Below are positions 6,687 to 14,731 of a DNA stretch of 19,663 nucleotides, one piece after another. The notes under the pieces were generated by a model. It searched no databases. It was not told where the DNA came from and saw only the letters and a program-made list of their open reading frames with translations. Made by a program: the position numbers and the translations under genes. This DNA comes from Acholeplasmataceae bacterium UBA6235 (lineage in GTDB: Bacteria > Bacillota_I > Bacilli_A > Acholeplasmatales > UBA5453): contig DJWH01000002.1 in NCBI GenBank assembly GCA_002441525.1, forward strand, positions 1 through 19,663. The letters are read 5' to 3'. Position 1 is the stretch's first letter. Every line of letters starts with the position of its first letter.

Positions 6687-6947
6687 GTGACCGTTGTTAC
6701 ACATACAATTGTAAGTAAAGAAGGTTTACACGCGAGACCAGCAGCAAGGCTAGTAAAGCTTGCTGCTACCTTCAAAGGTAATATTAACATGGAGTATAAA
6801 AAGACTGTAAACATGAAATCCATGTTATTGGTATTAAGTTTAGGTATTCCACATGGGGCAACATTCTCTATTACACTAGATGGAGAAAATGAAGCAACAT
6901 TTAAGGAAGAAATCGAAAATGTTTTAAGAGAAGAAGCATTAATTTAA
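6687..6947 (+). CDS. ptsH: Phosphocarrier protein HPr (GTG start)
   Basis: An 86-residue HPr. It carries phosphate from enzyme I to the EIIA proteins. The active site GLHARPAA places the phospho-histidine exactly at residue 15. The regulatory serine of Gram-positive HPr aligns with Ser45 in NMKSMLLVLSLGI, one residue earlier than usual because of a one-residue deletion before it. After that serine the usual small, flexible Ile-Met-Gly is Met-Leu-Leu, a departure in the surface recognised by HPr kinase and CcpA. The start is GTG, 2 nt after the IIC stop, with only a weak AGAAGA upstream, suggesting coupled translation. A stem-loop follows before ptsI. Confidence 0.93.
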   Translation: MTVVTHTIVSKEGLHARPAARLVKLAATFKGNINMEYKKTVNMKSMLLVLSLGIPHGATFSITLDGENEATFKEEIENVLREEALI

Positions 6948-6953
6948 TTTAAA

Positions 6954-6986
6954 TAGCTAGCATGAGAATGCTGGCTATAATATTTT
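6954..6986 (+). promoter_or_regulatory. Intercistronic stem-loop between ptsH and ptsI
   Basis: TAGCTAGCAT (6954-6963) and ATGCTGGCTA (6968-6977) form a 10-bp stem with one G-T wobble and a GAGA (GNRA) loop. It is followed by TAATATTTT, an imperfect T-tract. It could be a leaky terminator or an RNA-stabilising barrier that leaves more HPr than enzyme I message. It lies just before the ptsI ribosome binding site (GAGGTGA, 6988-6994). Confidence 0.6.
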
Positions 6987-6996
6987 AGAGGTGACT

Positions 6997-8700
6997 ATGA
7001 AAAAAATCAAGTTGGGTAGGTCTGTTTCAAAAGGGTATGGTTTTGGTCAACCCCTTTATTATGAACCCTATGAACCAGAAATAAAAAGGATCAATCATTT
7101 AACCGTAGAAGCATCTATACCCCTTTATGAAAATGCCCTGCACAATGCTGAAACTGAATTAAAAGAAATTCAGGATAGTTTAAAAAGTGATCCAGATAAG
7201 GCATTGATTTTTGGTGCGCATCTAGAGATTTTGAATGACATTGCACTCGATATGATGATTCGGGAAAAAATGGAACAGGGTGAACATCCTTCATTAGCCA
7301 TTCATGAATCTTATCAGGCATTTAAAGAGATGTTACTCATGGTGGATGATCCACTAATCAAAGAAAGAGTTGCAGACTTAATCGATGTAGAAAAACGAAT
7401 CTTAAGAAATTTAGAGCATAAAAAAGCGGTGAATCTATCTTCATTGAATGAAGACGTCATCGTATTTGCCCATGATTTATTACCCTCTGATACAGCCACG
7501 ATGGATAAATCGCATGTAAAAGGGATTATTACAGAAGTTGGATCCAACACTTCCCATGCTGCAATCATTGCTAGAAGTTATCACATCCCCGCATTGATTG
7601 GTGCAAACCTTGAATTTATCCAATCTATATTAGGAAAACCAATTATATTGGATACTATCCTTTGTGAAATGATTACAGATTATGATGCAAGTACACGCAT
7701 GGAGTATCAAAAAATAGCTAAAGCATTTTACGATAATGAGCATCTATTGAATCAGTACCTTGCACAAAAAGCAATCACCAAGGATGGGACATCTATAGAA
7801 ATACATTTGAATATTGAGTCTGATCAGGATGATGCCTTGAACTTGGCTCCTTATGTGGAGGGTGTAGGGCTTTTTAGAAGCGAGTTTTTGTTTATGAAAA
7901 ATACGCAATTTCCTACACTTACTGAACAAAAAGATGCCTATGAATCTGTCTCAAACAAACTATATCCAAAGCCGGTTACTTTAAGAACATTGGATATTGG
8001 TGGCGATAAAAAATTAAGTTATTTTCAATTACCTAAAGAAGAAAATCCTTTTCTAGGCAAGAGAGCATTACGTCTCTGTCTAGATAATATTGATATGTTT
8101 AAAACTCAAATAAAAGCTGCATTATTAGCCTCTAAACAAAATATTCAACTGATGTTTCCAATGGTAGGGAGCCTTGAAGACATAGAGCGTGCCTATCAAG
8201 TAGTGGATGCCTGTAAATCTGAATTGAAAATTGAAGGTTTAAGTTACGATGAAAAGTTGAAATTGGGCATCATGATTGAAATTCCATCGATAGCTTTAAT
8301 GAGTGATGAAATTGCGCAAATAGTTGATTTTGCGAGTATCGGTACGAATGACTTAACTCAGTATTTACATGCAGTTGACCGTATGAATAGTGACTTGCAG
8401 GATTATTATCAAAATTACTCTGTTGCTTTATTTAGATTACTCAAACAGATTCAAATCAGTTTTAGTCATGCTAATAAACCGTTATCCATCTGTGGTGAGC
8501 TCGGAGGCGATCCGATTGGTGCCCCTATTTTAGTTGGATTAGGGTATCGCAAGTTGTCTATGTCAAAGAGCCAAGTAGCGCGAGTTAAATCGATACTTTG
8601 TGAGAACACGTTAAGTGATTTAGAAATGCTTGCTGAAAAAGTTCTAGCATCCAAAACTCATGATGAAGTTTTAGAATGGGTTAAGAAAATTGTCAAATAG
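6997..8700 (+). CDS. ptsI: Phosphoenolpyruvate-protein phosphotransferase (enzyme I)
   Basis: A 567-residue enzyme I, the first step of the PTS: it takes phosphate from PEP and passes it to HPr. The N-terminal half has the swivelling phospho-histidine motif GSNTSHAAIIAR with His187. The PEP-binding barrel shows RTLDIGGDK (Arg330), NPFLGKRALR (Arg356), a GTNDLTQY segment and the catalytic CGELGGDP with Cys499. Length is normal. ATG 6997 is preferred over GTG 6991 because GAGGTGA (6988-6994) is the ribosome binding site and overlaps the GTG. It is the last gene of the operon and is followed by a terminator. Confidence 0.95.
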   Translation: MKKIKLGRSVSKGYGFGQPLYYEPYEPEIKRINHLTVEASIPLYENALHNAETELKEIQDSLKSDPDKALIFGAHLEILNDIALDMMIREKMEQGEHPSLAIHESYQAFKEMLLMVDDPLIKERVADLIDVEKRILRNLEHKKAVNLSSLNEDVIVFAHDLLPSDTATMDKSHVKGIITEVGSNTSHAAIIARSYHIPALIGANLEFIQSILGKPIILDTILCEMITDYDASTRMEYQKIAKAFYDNEHLLNQYLAQKAITKDGTSIEIHLNIESDQDDALNLAPYVEGVGLFRSEFLFMKNTQFPTLTEQKDAYESVSNKLYPKPVTLRTLDIGGDKKLSYFQLPKEENPFLGKRALRLCLDNIDMFKTQIKAALLASKQNIQLMFPMVGSLEDIERAYQVVDACKSELKIEGLSYDEKLKLGIMIEIPSIALMSDEIAQIVDFASIGTNDLTQYLHAVDRMNSDLQDYYQNYSVALFRLLKQIQISFSHANKPLSICGELGGDPIGAPILVGLGYRKLSMSKSQVARVKSILCENTLSDLEMLAEKVLASKTHDEVLEWVKKIVK

Positions 8701-8754
8701 ACTAATATTACTTAATTAACCTTTAATAATTATAAATAGTATTTAAAATAATAT

Positions 8755-8785
8755 AAATAGAGCAGATTTTTCTACTCTATTTTTG
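8755..8785 (+). terminator. Terminator of the fru-pts operon
   Basis: ATAGAGCAGA (8757-8766) pairs with TCTACTCTAT (8771-8780), with one C-A mismatch, a TTTT loop and flanking A-T pairs, followed by a T-run. It lies between the end of ptsI and the convergent minus-strand lipoprotein gene. The T-rich tail in the opposite direction is weaker, so it mainly serves the plus strand. Confidence 0.75.
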
Positions 8786-8798
8786 CATATTCATTGCC

Positions 8799-9821
8799 TT
8801 AATTATAAACATTATGATAAAAATCTTGGCATAGGAGGTATTGGAATGCCCCCAAAAAAAGTATCCAACCTTCTATATAGTTTAATCCAATCTCAATTTC
8901 AGTTAAATTGATACGACTGATCAATTTGATTTGATTGTGGATGTATTGTACTAAATGGGAATAATAGGCGGGCTTGCCATCTTTCATGTAAAAAGTATAC
9001 TCCGTATGGGTATTTGGGACATAAAACTGAGATATATAATTATAATCCATATACATACGTTTACGGTACACTTCTCTAGACTCGAAATCATAGATAGTCT
9101 TGGTGTATTCACTCGTAAGTTCAAAATTCTTTTCGTAATGATTCTCAATATACTCTACATAATTAAACACTTTCAATTTTTGGTCTGAGCGATTGAAATG
9201 ATATCTAGATAATGAAGCATTTAACCTGTTTTGGTCATCTATAAAATAGTAATAAATATACTCATAAACATCATACGAAGATTCATATCTGTAAAGAAGA
9301 TAAAGCTGATCTTCATGAATTGAGTATTGAAGGTAGTCCTCAGCTTTTCTACCATAACACAAGGTGTTTTCCACACAATTGCTTAAATTGATCTAGAGCA
9401 TGTACCATAAAGCATCGTTATCTAGAAAATAGGCCATTTGTGAGTATTGGAATAGTTCTCTTTGGTCAATGATGTCGTGATTGATTTTAAGTGTTTCGAC
9501 ATCGAGCATCTCCGTGTCGGGTAGAATTTCGTAACCTGGTAAGTATTGATATTCTCTAAATTGAACATTCGCAGGATGGGCATAGGTATCGTTATAGTAG
9601 GCAACCAGTTTGTCATCATATATTGCTTTTTGTTCATACATTTCTATGATTTCATTTTTAGAAGCATCTTCAAAATAGGGGTTTTCAATATAGTAAAACG
9701 ATGGTTTTTCACAACCAACCAGTGTAATAACAACCCCTATTAGCAACCAAAATAATAGGGTTTTCTTAGTTCTTTTTTTCATGAATATTCGAGCGATTCG
9801 ATAGTAAAATGGGGTATTCAT
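8799..9821 (-). pseudogene. Lipoprotein gene interrupted by one in-frame TAG
   Basis: Two minus-strand frames, 9821-9393 and 9392-8799, lie in the same reading frame and are separated only by TAG at 9393-9395 (read as CTC TAG ATC). Read through, they form one protein of about 327-340 residues. It starts with a bacterial lipoprotein signal: basic MKKRTKK, a hydrophobic stretch and the lipobox LVGC. The initiator is ATG 9821 or, equally plausible from the signal peptide, ATG 9782. The body is rich in Tyr, Asp and Asn with no family I recognise. The second half has no start with a ribosome binding site, so a full-length product would require readthrough. A recent nonsense mutation or a base error in the sequence are both possible. 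Confidence 0.75.
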
Positions 9822-9974
9822 ACAGAACCGCCAACGATAATCATCTATGTACAGTATACATCAAATTTCACAAATATAACTTCACTTTTTCTATTAATTA
9901 TCATTTTCAAATTATAATGGTGATTATACATCAATCATATTTTATCGAAACTATCGAGGTAATAGATATTGTGA

Positions 9975-9980
9975 TATAAT
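9975..9980 (+). promoter_or_regulatory. Extended -10 promoter for the zinc-ribbon gene
   Basis: TGA followed by TATAAT (9972-9980) is a perfect extended -10 box, about 40 bp before the ATG at 10021. No clear -35 is seen. Together with the GAGGT ribosome binding site at 10009-10013 it supports ATG 10021 over the upstream TTG. Confidence 0.6.
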
Positions 9981-10020
9981 TAATAGCATAAAATCTTTGG
10001 TTTGGAAACGAGGTATAAAT

Positions 10021-10269
10021 ATGGAATGTCCTTATTGTAAAAACACGATGGAAAAAGGATTTTTACCTGCTACAAAAATGCCACTATTTTGGATACCAGA
10101 AACTTCCAATCCTTATGTATTAGTGTTTCAAAAACCCAAAAATAGTATTCAGTTAACCAAATTTCCAATCATATCGATTCAAGAAGCAGAGTCGTATTAT
10201 TGTAAAGAATGTGATGTTGTGATCACACCTGTGAATAAAGACTTACAAAAACCAAAACCAATAATCTAG
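10021..10269 (+). CDS. Small zinc-ribbon protein (DUF6487-like)
   Basis: An 82-residue soluble protein with CPYC at residues 3-6 and CKEC at 61-64, a four-cysteine zinc-ribbon arrangement. The opening MECPYCKNTMEKG followed by a short beta-rich middle and a C-terminal CxxC resembles the DUF6487 family of small Firmicute proteins, whose function is unknown to me. ATG 10021 is chosen because the promoter and GAGGT site lie directly upstream, and the first cysteine pair normally sits at the extreme N-terminus. It is a single-gene unit with its own promoter and terminator. A role in nucleic-acid or protein contact would be a guess. Confidence 0.75.
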   Translation: MECPYCKNTMEKGFLPATKMPLFWIPETSNPYVLVFQKPKNSIQLTKFPIISIQEAESYYCKECDVVITPVNKDLQKPKPII

Positions 10270-10310
10270 TATCATCAGCATGATGAAATAAATAGCCATC
10301 TACGATATCT

Positions 10311-10342
10311 AAGACAACCGACATCCCATCGGTTGTCTTTTG
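10311..10342 (+). terminator. Strong intrinsic terminator after the zinc-ribbon gene
   Basis: AAGACAACCGA (10311-10321) pairs perfectly with TCGGTTGTCTT (10329-10339) around a 7-nt loop and runs into four Ts. Confidence 0.85.
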
Positions 10343-10360
10343 AATATCAAAGCATTCTTT

Positions 10361-10390
10361 TTGGTTTTAATCACCCTTTTATGTTATCTT
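10361..10390 (+). promoter_or_regulatory. Probable promoter of the permease gene
   Basis: TTGGTT (10361-10366), an 18-bp spacer and TATCTT (10385-10390) preceded by TGT make a plausible extended -10 promoter just after the upstream terminator. AAAGGA near 10402-10407 provides the ribosome binding site. Confidence 0.45.
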
Positions 10391-10416
10391 GAGGATGAAT
10401 GAAAGGAATTTTATAA

Positions 10417-11739
10417 ATGACGACACTAAAGAAAGAAATCGGCCTGTTTGGCGGGATATCCATCCTTGCAGGTATTATGATTGGTTCAGGTATATTTGTT
10501 TTTGGTAGTTCCATCTTAGAACGGGTCGGATTCTCCTTAGGATTATCCCTGCTCGCCTGGTTACTAGGTGGTATTTTAACCTTGGTTTCAGCGCTTACCT
10601 ACGCTGAGTTAGGTACCTTATTTCCAGAAACTGGTGGTTATTATGTCTATTTAAAAAAAGCCTATGGTAAAAAAGTGGCCTTCTTAAGTGGTTTAATGAA
10701 CTTTGTATTATCTTCTAGTGGATCCATCGCTTTACTCGCTTTAGCATTCTCAGAAGTACTCAGTTATATCGTCCCATTGGGTGTTTTATATAAATGGATC
10801 GCAGGGTTGGTCATTGTATTACTGTCTGTAGTTAATTATATGGGTGTCAAAGCGGGTACGTGGGTTCAAAAGATATTCTTGGTTGCGAAACTCATTCCCA
10901 TCTTTGGCATCATCGTGGTTGGCTTATTCATGGGTACTGCATCTCCGGATTTATCCTTTACCACCGCTGAACCTGTGGGGTTCTTTCAACTCCTCACGAT
11001 GATTGGTTTTGGGGTCGTTGGTACCTTGTGGGCTTATGAAGGTTGGACCAATTTGAATACTGTGGCTGGTGAAATGAAAGATGTCAAAAAGGATTTACCC
11101 AAAGCCTTGTCTATTTCAACCATTGGGGTTTCAGTCATCTATCTATTATTCATCTTTTCGCTATATCGTATTCTCGGTACCGCAACCACCATCTCGTTAT
11201 CCGAAGGCGGGGCAGTCTTACCGATTCCTGCGATGATGACCTTATTTGGTGAAACAGGCATGAGAATCGTATTTTTCTCTATCTTGATCTCCATATTTGG
11301 ATCCTTGAACGGTTCAATCATGGTATTTCCAAGGGTATATTACGCCATGGCAGAAGACCAAGTATTCTTCAAAGCATTCTCTAAAGTCAATGATCGCTAT
11401 AAAACACCTGGTATCGCGATTATTGGTTCAGCGTTGATGGCTTTGGTATTGTTGGTATTCAATTTCCAAGACTTACTTACCTTTGTGGTGTTTGGTGGAT
11501 TGATATTCAATACCTTGATTTTCATATCGATTTATATATTCAGAAAACGTTCACCTGAATTAGAACGACCTTATAAAGTGATTGGGTACCCAGTCATCCC
11601 TGCTTTAGCAATCCTCGGCATGTTGTTACTCATTGTTTCAACTTTAGTCGAAAGTCTAGTCCCATCCCTCATCGGTTTTGGCGTATTGGTAGCTGGGTAT
11701 TTCTTATACGACATTTTCATCAAAGTGAGACAAGCATAA
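10417..11739 (+). CDS. APC-family amino-acid permease
   Basis: A 440-residue membrane transporter of the amino acid-polyamine-organocation superfamily. It probably imports or exchanges an amino acid across the cytoplasmic membrane. The N-terminal LKKEIGL is followed by the unwound-helix motif GSGIF (residues 23-27) that binds the substrate's alpha-amino and carboxyl groups in this family. A further typical segment is TYAELGTLFPETGGYYVYLKK (with E-L-G-T and P-E-T-G-G), and WAYEGW appears in TM6. About 12 hydrophobic segments are visible and length is normal. It resembles the LAT/SteT-like branch, but substrate cannot be told from sequence. It has its own promoter and terminator. Confidence 0.9.
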   Translation: MTTLKKEIGLFGGISILAGIMIGSGIFVFGSSILERVGFSLGLSLLAWLLGGILTLVSALTYAELGTLFPETGGYYVYLKKAYGKKVAFLSGLMNFVLSSSGSIALLALAFSEVLSYIVPLGVLYKWIAGLVIVLLSVVNYMGVKAGTWVQKIFLVAKLIPIFGIIVVGLFMGTASPDLSFTTAEPVGFFQLLTMIGFGVVGTLWAYEGWTNLNTVAGEMKDVKKDLPKALSISTIGVSVIYLLFIFSLYRILGTATTISLSEGGAVLPIPAMMTLFGETGMRIVFFSILISIFGSLNGSIMVFPRVYYAMAEDQVFFKAFSKVNDRYKTPGIAIIGSALMALVLLVFNFQDLLTFVVFGGLIFNTLIFISIYIFRKRSPELERPYKVIGYPVIPALAILGMLLLIVSTLVESLVPSLIGFGVLVAGYFLYDIFIKVRQA

Positions 11740-11760
11740 AGACGGGCAATCCGTCTTTTT
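11738..11760 (+). terminator. Terminator overlapping the permease stop codon
   Basis: AAAGACGG (11738-11745) pairs with CCGTCTTT (11751-11758) around a 5-nt GCAAT loop and ends in a T-run. The 5' arm includes the last two bases of the TAA stop codon. Confidence 0.8.
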
Positions 11761-11859
11761 CTTCATTTTGAACATTCAGATTGTCTTTGTTTTACAGGCA
11801 AATTCAAACGATGAATCCATAGGATGTTGTAAAATAGTCCTAAAAGGGGATGAACTTTT

Positions 11860-13071
11860 ATGATCATTAAACCAACACTGAGAAACAACATTTTTTTAAG
11901 TGCACACCCATTGGGATGTGAACATTACGTCAACGATTTATTTGAAGAAGCCAAACAATTGCCCAATTTTGACGGACCTAAACGGGTTTTAATTATTGGT
12001 GGTTCATCCGGTTATGGGTTATCGAGTCGTGTCACGCTTGCACATAACGCGAAAGCCTCGACCATCAATGTATCCTATGAATCGAGACCTAAAGACCAAC
12101 GTACAGGTACAGCAGGGTATTGGAATAATGTAGCGTTTTTAAAACAAGCACAATCCCTAGATTCTAAACACTATGATATCATCGGTAATGCTTTTAGTCA
12201 TCAAACCAAAGCCATCACCATCGATAAAATCAAAGAAACTTTTGGACAAATCGATTTATTGGTGTATTCTTTAGCTTCAGGCGCGAGACCTAACCCAGAT
12301 ACGGGTGAAGTGGTTTATTCCGCCATCAAACCGATTGGTGAAGATTTGGTTGGAAAAACAGTGGATATCGCGAGTAAAGAGATTAGAGACATCCACATCA
12401 AAGCAGCGACACCTGAAGAAGTACAGGGCACTGTTTATGTGATGGGTGGCGAGGACTGGCAACTATGGGTTGAAGCCTTAGAAAAAGCCGGGTGTCTTTC
12501 GAAAGGATTTAAAACCATTTCTTATTCTTATGTCGGTAGTGGTGCGATGGATCAAATCTACCGTAGTGGTACCATTGGAAAAGCCAAAGACCATTTAGAA
12601 GATACTGCTTTAGCCATGAACAGTTGGCTCAAAGATAAATACCAAGGGGAAGCCGTGATTTCATCTTCTAAAGCTGTAACCACCAAAGCCAGTGTGTTCA
12701 TTCCTGGGTTTGTATCCTACATCTCTTGTTTATTTGAAGTGATGAAGGAATTAGGCAACCACGAATCGATTTTAGCGCACAAACATCGCTTGTTTAAAGA
12801 CATGGTATATGGGGATAAACGATTGGTAGATGCTAAAAATAGAATCCGTGTTGACCATCATGAGATGGAACCGCGTGTCCAAGAATTGACGAAACGATAT
12901 TTACAACAATATCAAAACGAATCCATATTTGAATTGTCGGGTACTCAGTTATTTTTAACCGAAGTTCATCATAATAATGGATTTGGTTACGCAGATATCG
13001 ATTATGATCAAGACGTTGATTTAGAAGCCATTTTGCCAAAATTAGACAACTTGTTCGACTATAACGGATAA
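11860..13071 (+). CDS. fabV: Trans-2-enoyl-ACP/CoA reductase (NADH), FabV/Ter family
   Basis: A 403-residue member of the FabV/Ter family, which reduces the double bond of trans-2-enoyl thioesters with NADH. It is the last step of fatty-acid elongation (FabV) or of butyryl-CoA-type fermentation (Ter). The characteristic start MIIKPTLRNNIFLSAHPLGC and nucleotide-binding loop GGSSGYGLSSR (47-57) are present. The long-spaced active site Y-x8-K is intact (Tyr234, Lys243, in IYRSGTIGKAK), distinguishing it from FabI's Y-x6-K. Length is normal. AGGGGATG lies upstream of the ATG. The gene is a single unit converging on a minus-strand lipoprotein gene. Whether its substrate is ACP- or CoA-bound cannot be decided, because no other fab genes are nearby. 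Confidence 0.92.
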   Translation: MIIKPTLRNNIFLSAHPLGCEHYVNDLFEEAKQLPNFDGPKRVLIIGGSSGYGLSSRVTLAHNAKASTINVSYESRPKDQRTGTAGYWNNVAFLKQAQSLDSKHYDIIGNAFSHQTKAITIDKIKETFGQIDLLVYSLASGARPNPDTGEVVYSAIKPIGEDLVGKTVDIASKEIRDIHIKAATPEEVQGTVYVMGGEDWQLWVEALEKAGCLSKGFKTISYSYVGSGAMDQIYRSGTIGKAKDHLEDTALAMNSWLKDKYQGEAVISSSKAVTTKASVFIPGFVSYISCLFEVMKELGNHESILAHKHRLFKDMVYGDKRLVDAKNRIRVDHHEMEPRVQELTKRYLQQYQNESIFELSGTQLFLTEVHHNNGFGYADIDYDQDVDLEAILPKLDNLFDYNG

Positions 13072-13072
13072 A

Positions 13073-13110
13073 TAAAAAAAAGAAGATTTGGATAAAAATC
13101 TTCTTTTTTC
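13073..13110. terminator. Bidirectional terminator between fabV and the LRR lipoprotein gene
   Basis: AGAAGATTT (13081-13089) pairs with AAATCTTCT (13096-13104). An A-run precedes it and a T-run follows it, so the hairpin has a T-tract in both directions. It serves the two convergent genes. Confidence 0.85.
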
Positions 13111-13114
13111 TTGA

Positions 13115-14731
13115 TTAGTTTTTCGATGAAATGGGTAAAATAAGCTCTGCTAAAGGCACATAACCAGGTGCTGTTTGATAAGCACTCAATGAATCATCCG
13201 GCACATAAATAACAAAGTTGGTTGGGTAAGTTTGTGCTAATGATCCAGCGATGGTAGTAATCGTGCCTTGTGTGATTGCACTACGATAGATGATGAGTGT
13301 TTGAATGCTCGATAAATGTAACGCACCATAACCTATCGTTAAAACTGAAGCAGGTAATGTCAAAGTGGTTAACTTATCTGATTTATAAAACACCTCTTGA
13401 TTGATATGCGTTAGTGTGTCAGGTAGAACCAAGGTTTCAAGGTTTCGGTTGTTTGAAAAAGCTCGATTGTCTATGCTTTTAACAAATGTAGGTACAGTGA
13501 ATTCAGACCCCGACTTATTGGCTGGATATTTGATTAAGCTATTGTTGGTGTAAAGTACACCATCGATGCTTTGATATCTGGTATTCCCTGTTTCAACCAA
13601 TATTTCTTTTAAACCATGGAGGCCTTCAAACATCAAATCACCAGTAAAATCAGCAGGGATGACTAAAGTTTCTAAGTAATCATTCTCGATATTCACAGGC
13701 ACATTATTTAATCCATTAGGCAATGTATAACTGGTTTGTTGTAGGTAGGACGGGTAATAAACCAATTGGTTGAGATCACGATTGAATAAAACACCATCCT
13801 GCCAACGGTATTTTGCATGATTATCCGTAATAAAAAGGTTTTCTATTTCATTCAATCCAGAAACGATATATGGATTAAACTGGGTTTCACCCTTTGGAAT
13901 TTCAAGCGTTTTTAAATGGATTGAACCTTTAAAGGCACTGTCTGTATAGGTGTTACGAATCGGTTTATATAGGATGTTTGAGTTTATTAAAGCAGTATAG
14001 CTTGTAACGGTATTCCCACCAATAACCATAGATCTTTGATTTAATACTTCTAGGATAGGACATTGCTCACCGTAAGGGTATGGTTGATTTACCAATTCGC
14101 CCCCTTTAAATTGACAAGTAGAGGTGTAACTAGATAAGAGTTCATCCCATTGACTTTGGTTATAAGAAACTTCATAAGGAATGACATAATCACCATAAAA
14201 TGTCACACTTTTTAAGGACAAGATATTTGAGAAAGCCAAATCACCAATTACAATATCTACAGGTAGTCTGACATCGATGACTGATGAGCCAGCGAAGGCA
14301 TTTGAACCAATAGCAGATACGTGTTTCCCATCAATCATGGCTGGGACAGCGAGACGGTCTACATCGCCTTTATAGGTATCGATTCGAACCAACTCGTAGC
14401 TAAAGGCATCAGAAAATTCACGACTTGGGATTACGGTGTAGGTAAACATGTCGTTGACAGGTTTATATACAGCCGTTAGGGTAGTTGAATCAGTGAATGT
14501 GTATGTATCAAAATAGGTTGTGGTACCATCAGACCAACCGATGAATACTTGGTTATCTGCACTTGGGATTGGTAAAGACACCACCTCATTCTTTTCTAAT
14601 TTTGATAATGACGCCATGACTTCACCCTCATTTTTTAGGGTGAGTGTCGCACTTTTTTGGTTTTGACAACCCATAAGAACGAACATTGATACCATGAAAA
14701 TTAAAAACGTAAATACACTAATTGATTTCAT
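13115..14731 (-). CDS. Surface lipoprotein with BspA-like leucine-rich repeats
   Basis: A 538-residue predicted lipoprotein. The signal peptide ends in the lipobox LMGC, so Cys22 would be lipidated and anchor the protein on the outer face of the membrane. Residues about 30-92 resemble the InlB B-repeat/Flg_new fold (FIGWSDGTTTYFDTYTF followed by TLTAVYKP). From about residue 130 to the end run LRR_5/BspA repeats, with units such as VSAIGSNAFAGSSV and VKSIDNRAFSNNRNL and islands such as YQSIDGVLYTNNSLIKYP. Such proteins often mediate adhesion or binding of host or environmental polymers; the ligand is unknown. AAAGGAG sits about 8 nt upstream of the ATG. It is intact, unlike the related gene at 2344-3051. 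Confidence 0.85.
   Translation of the reverse strand: MKSISVFTFLIFMVSMFVLMGCQNQKSATLTLKNEGEVMASLSKLEKNEVVSLPIPSADNQVFIGWSDGTTTYFDTYTFTDSTTLTAVYKPVNDMFTYTVIPSREFSDAFSYELVRIDTYKGDVDRLAVPAMIDGKHVSAIGSNAFAGSSVIDVRLPVDIVIGDLAFSNILSLKSVTFYGDYVIPYEVSYNQSQWDELLSSYTSTCQFKGGELVNQPYPYGEQCPILEVLNQRSMVIGGNTVTSYTALINSNILYKPIRNTYTDSAFKGSIHLKTLEIPKGETQFNPYIVSGLNEIENLFITDNHAKYRWQDGVLFNRDLNQLVYYPSYLQQTSYTLPNGLNNVPVNIENDYLETLVIPADFTGDLMFEGLHGLKEILVETGNTRYQSIDGVLYTNNSLIKYPANKSGSEFTVPTFVKSIDNRAFSNNRNLETLVLPDTLTHINQEVFYKSDKLTTLTLPASVLTIGYGALHLSSIQTLIIYRSAITQGTITTIAGSLAQTYPTNFVIYVPDDSLSAYQTAPGYVPLAELILPISSKN

Noticed and set aside
6246..6704. 152-codon minus-strand frame
   Set aside because: Lies antisense to the PTS IIC gene; its Ala/Thr/Pro-rich composition is the mirror of Gly/Ala codons, with no ribosome binding site.
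6991..6996. GTG start two codons before the chosen ptsI start
   Set aside because: The GTG is part of the GAGGTGA ribosome binding site serving ATG 6997.
8955..9188. 77-codon plus-strand frame
   Set aside because: Antisense shadow of the interrupted lipoprotein gene.
9393..9395. Programmed recoding (pyrrolysine or stop readthrough) at the TAG
   Set aside because: No downstream structure or associated gene is visible; a nonsense mutation is simpler.
9997..10020. TTG start eight codons upstream of the zinc-ribbon protein
   Set aside because: It leaves no room for the ribosome binding site, which lies between it and ATG 10021, and the first CxxC normally sits at the N-terminus.
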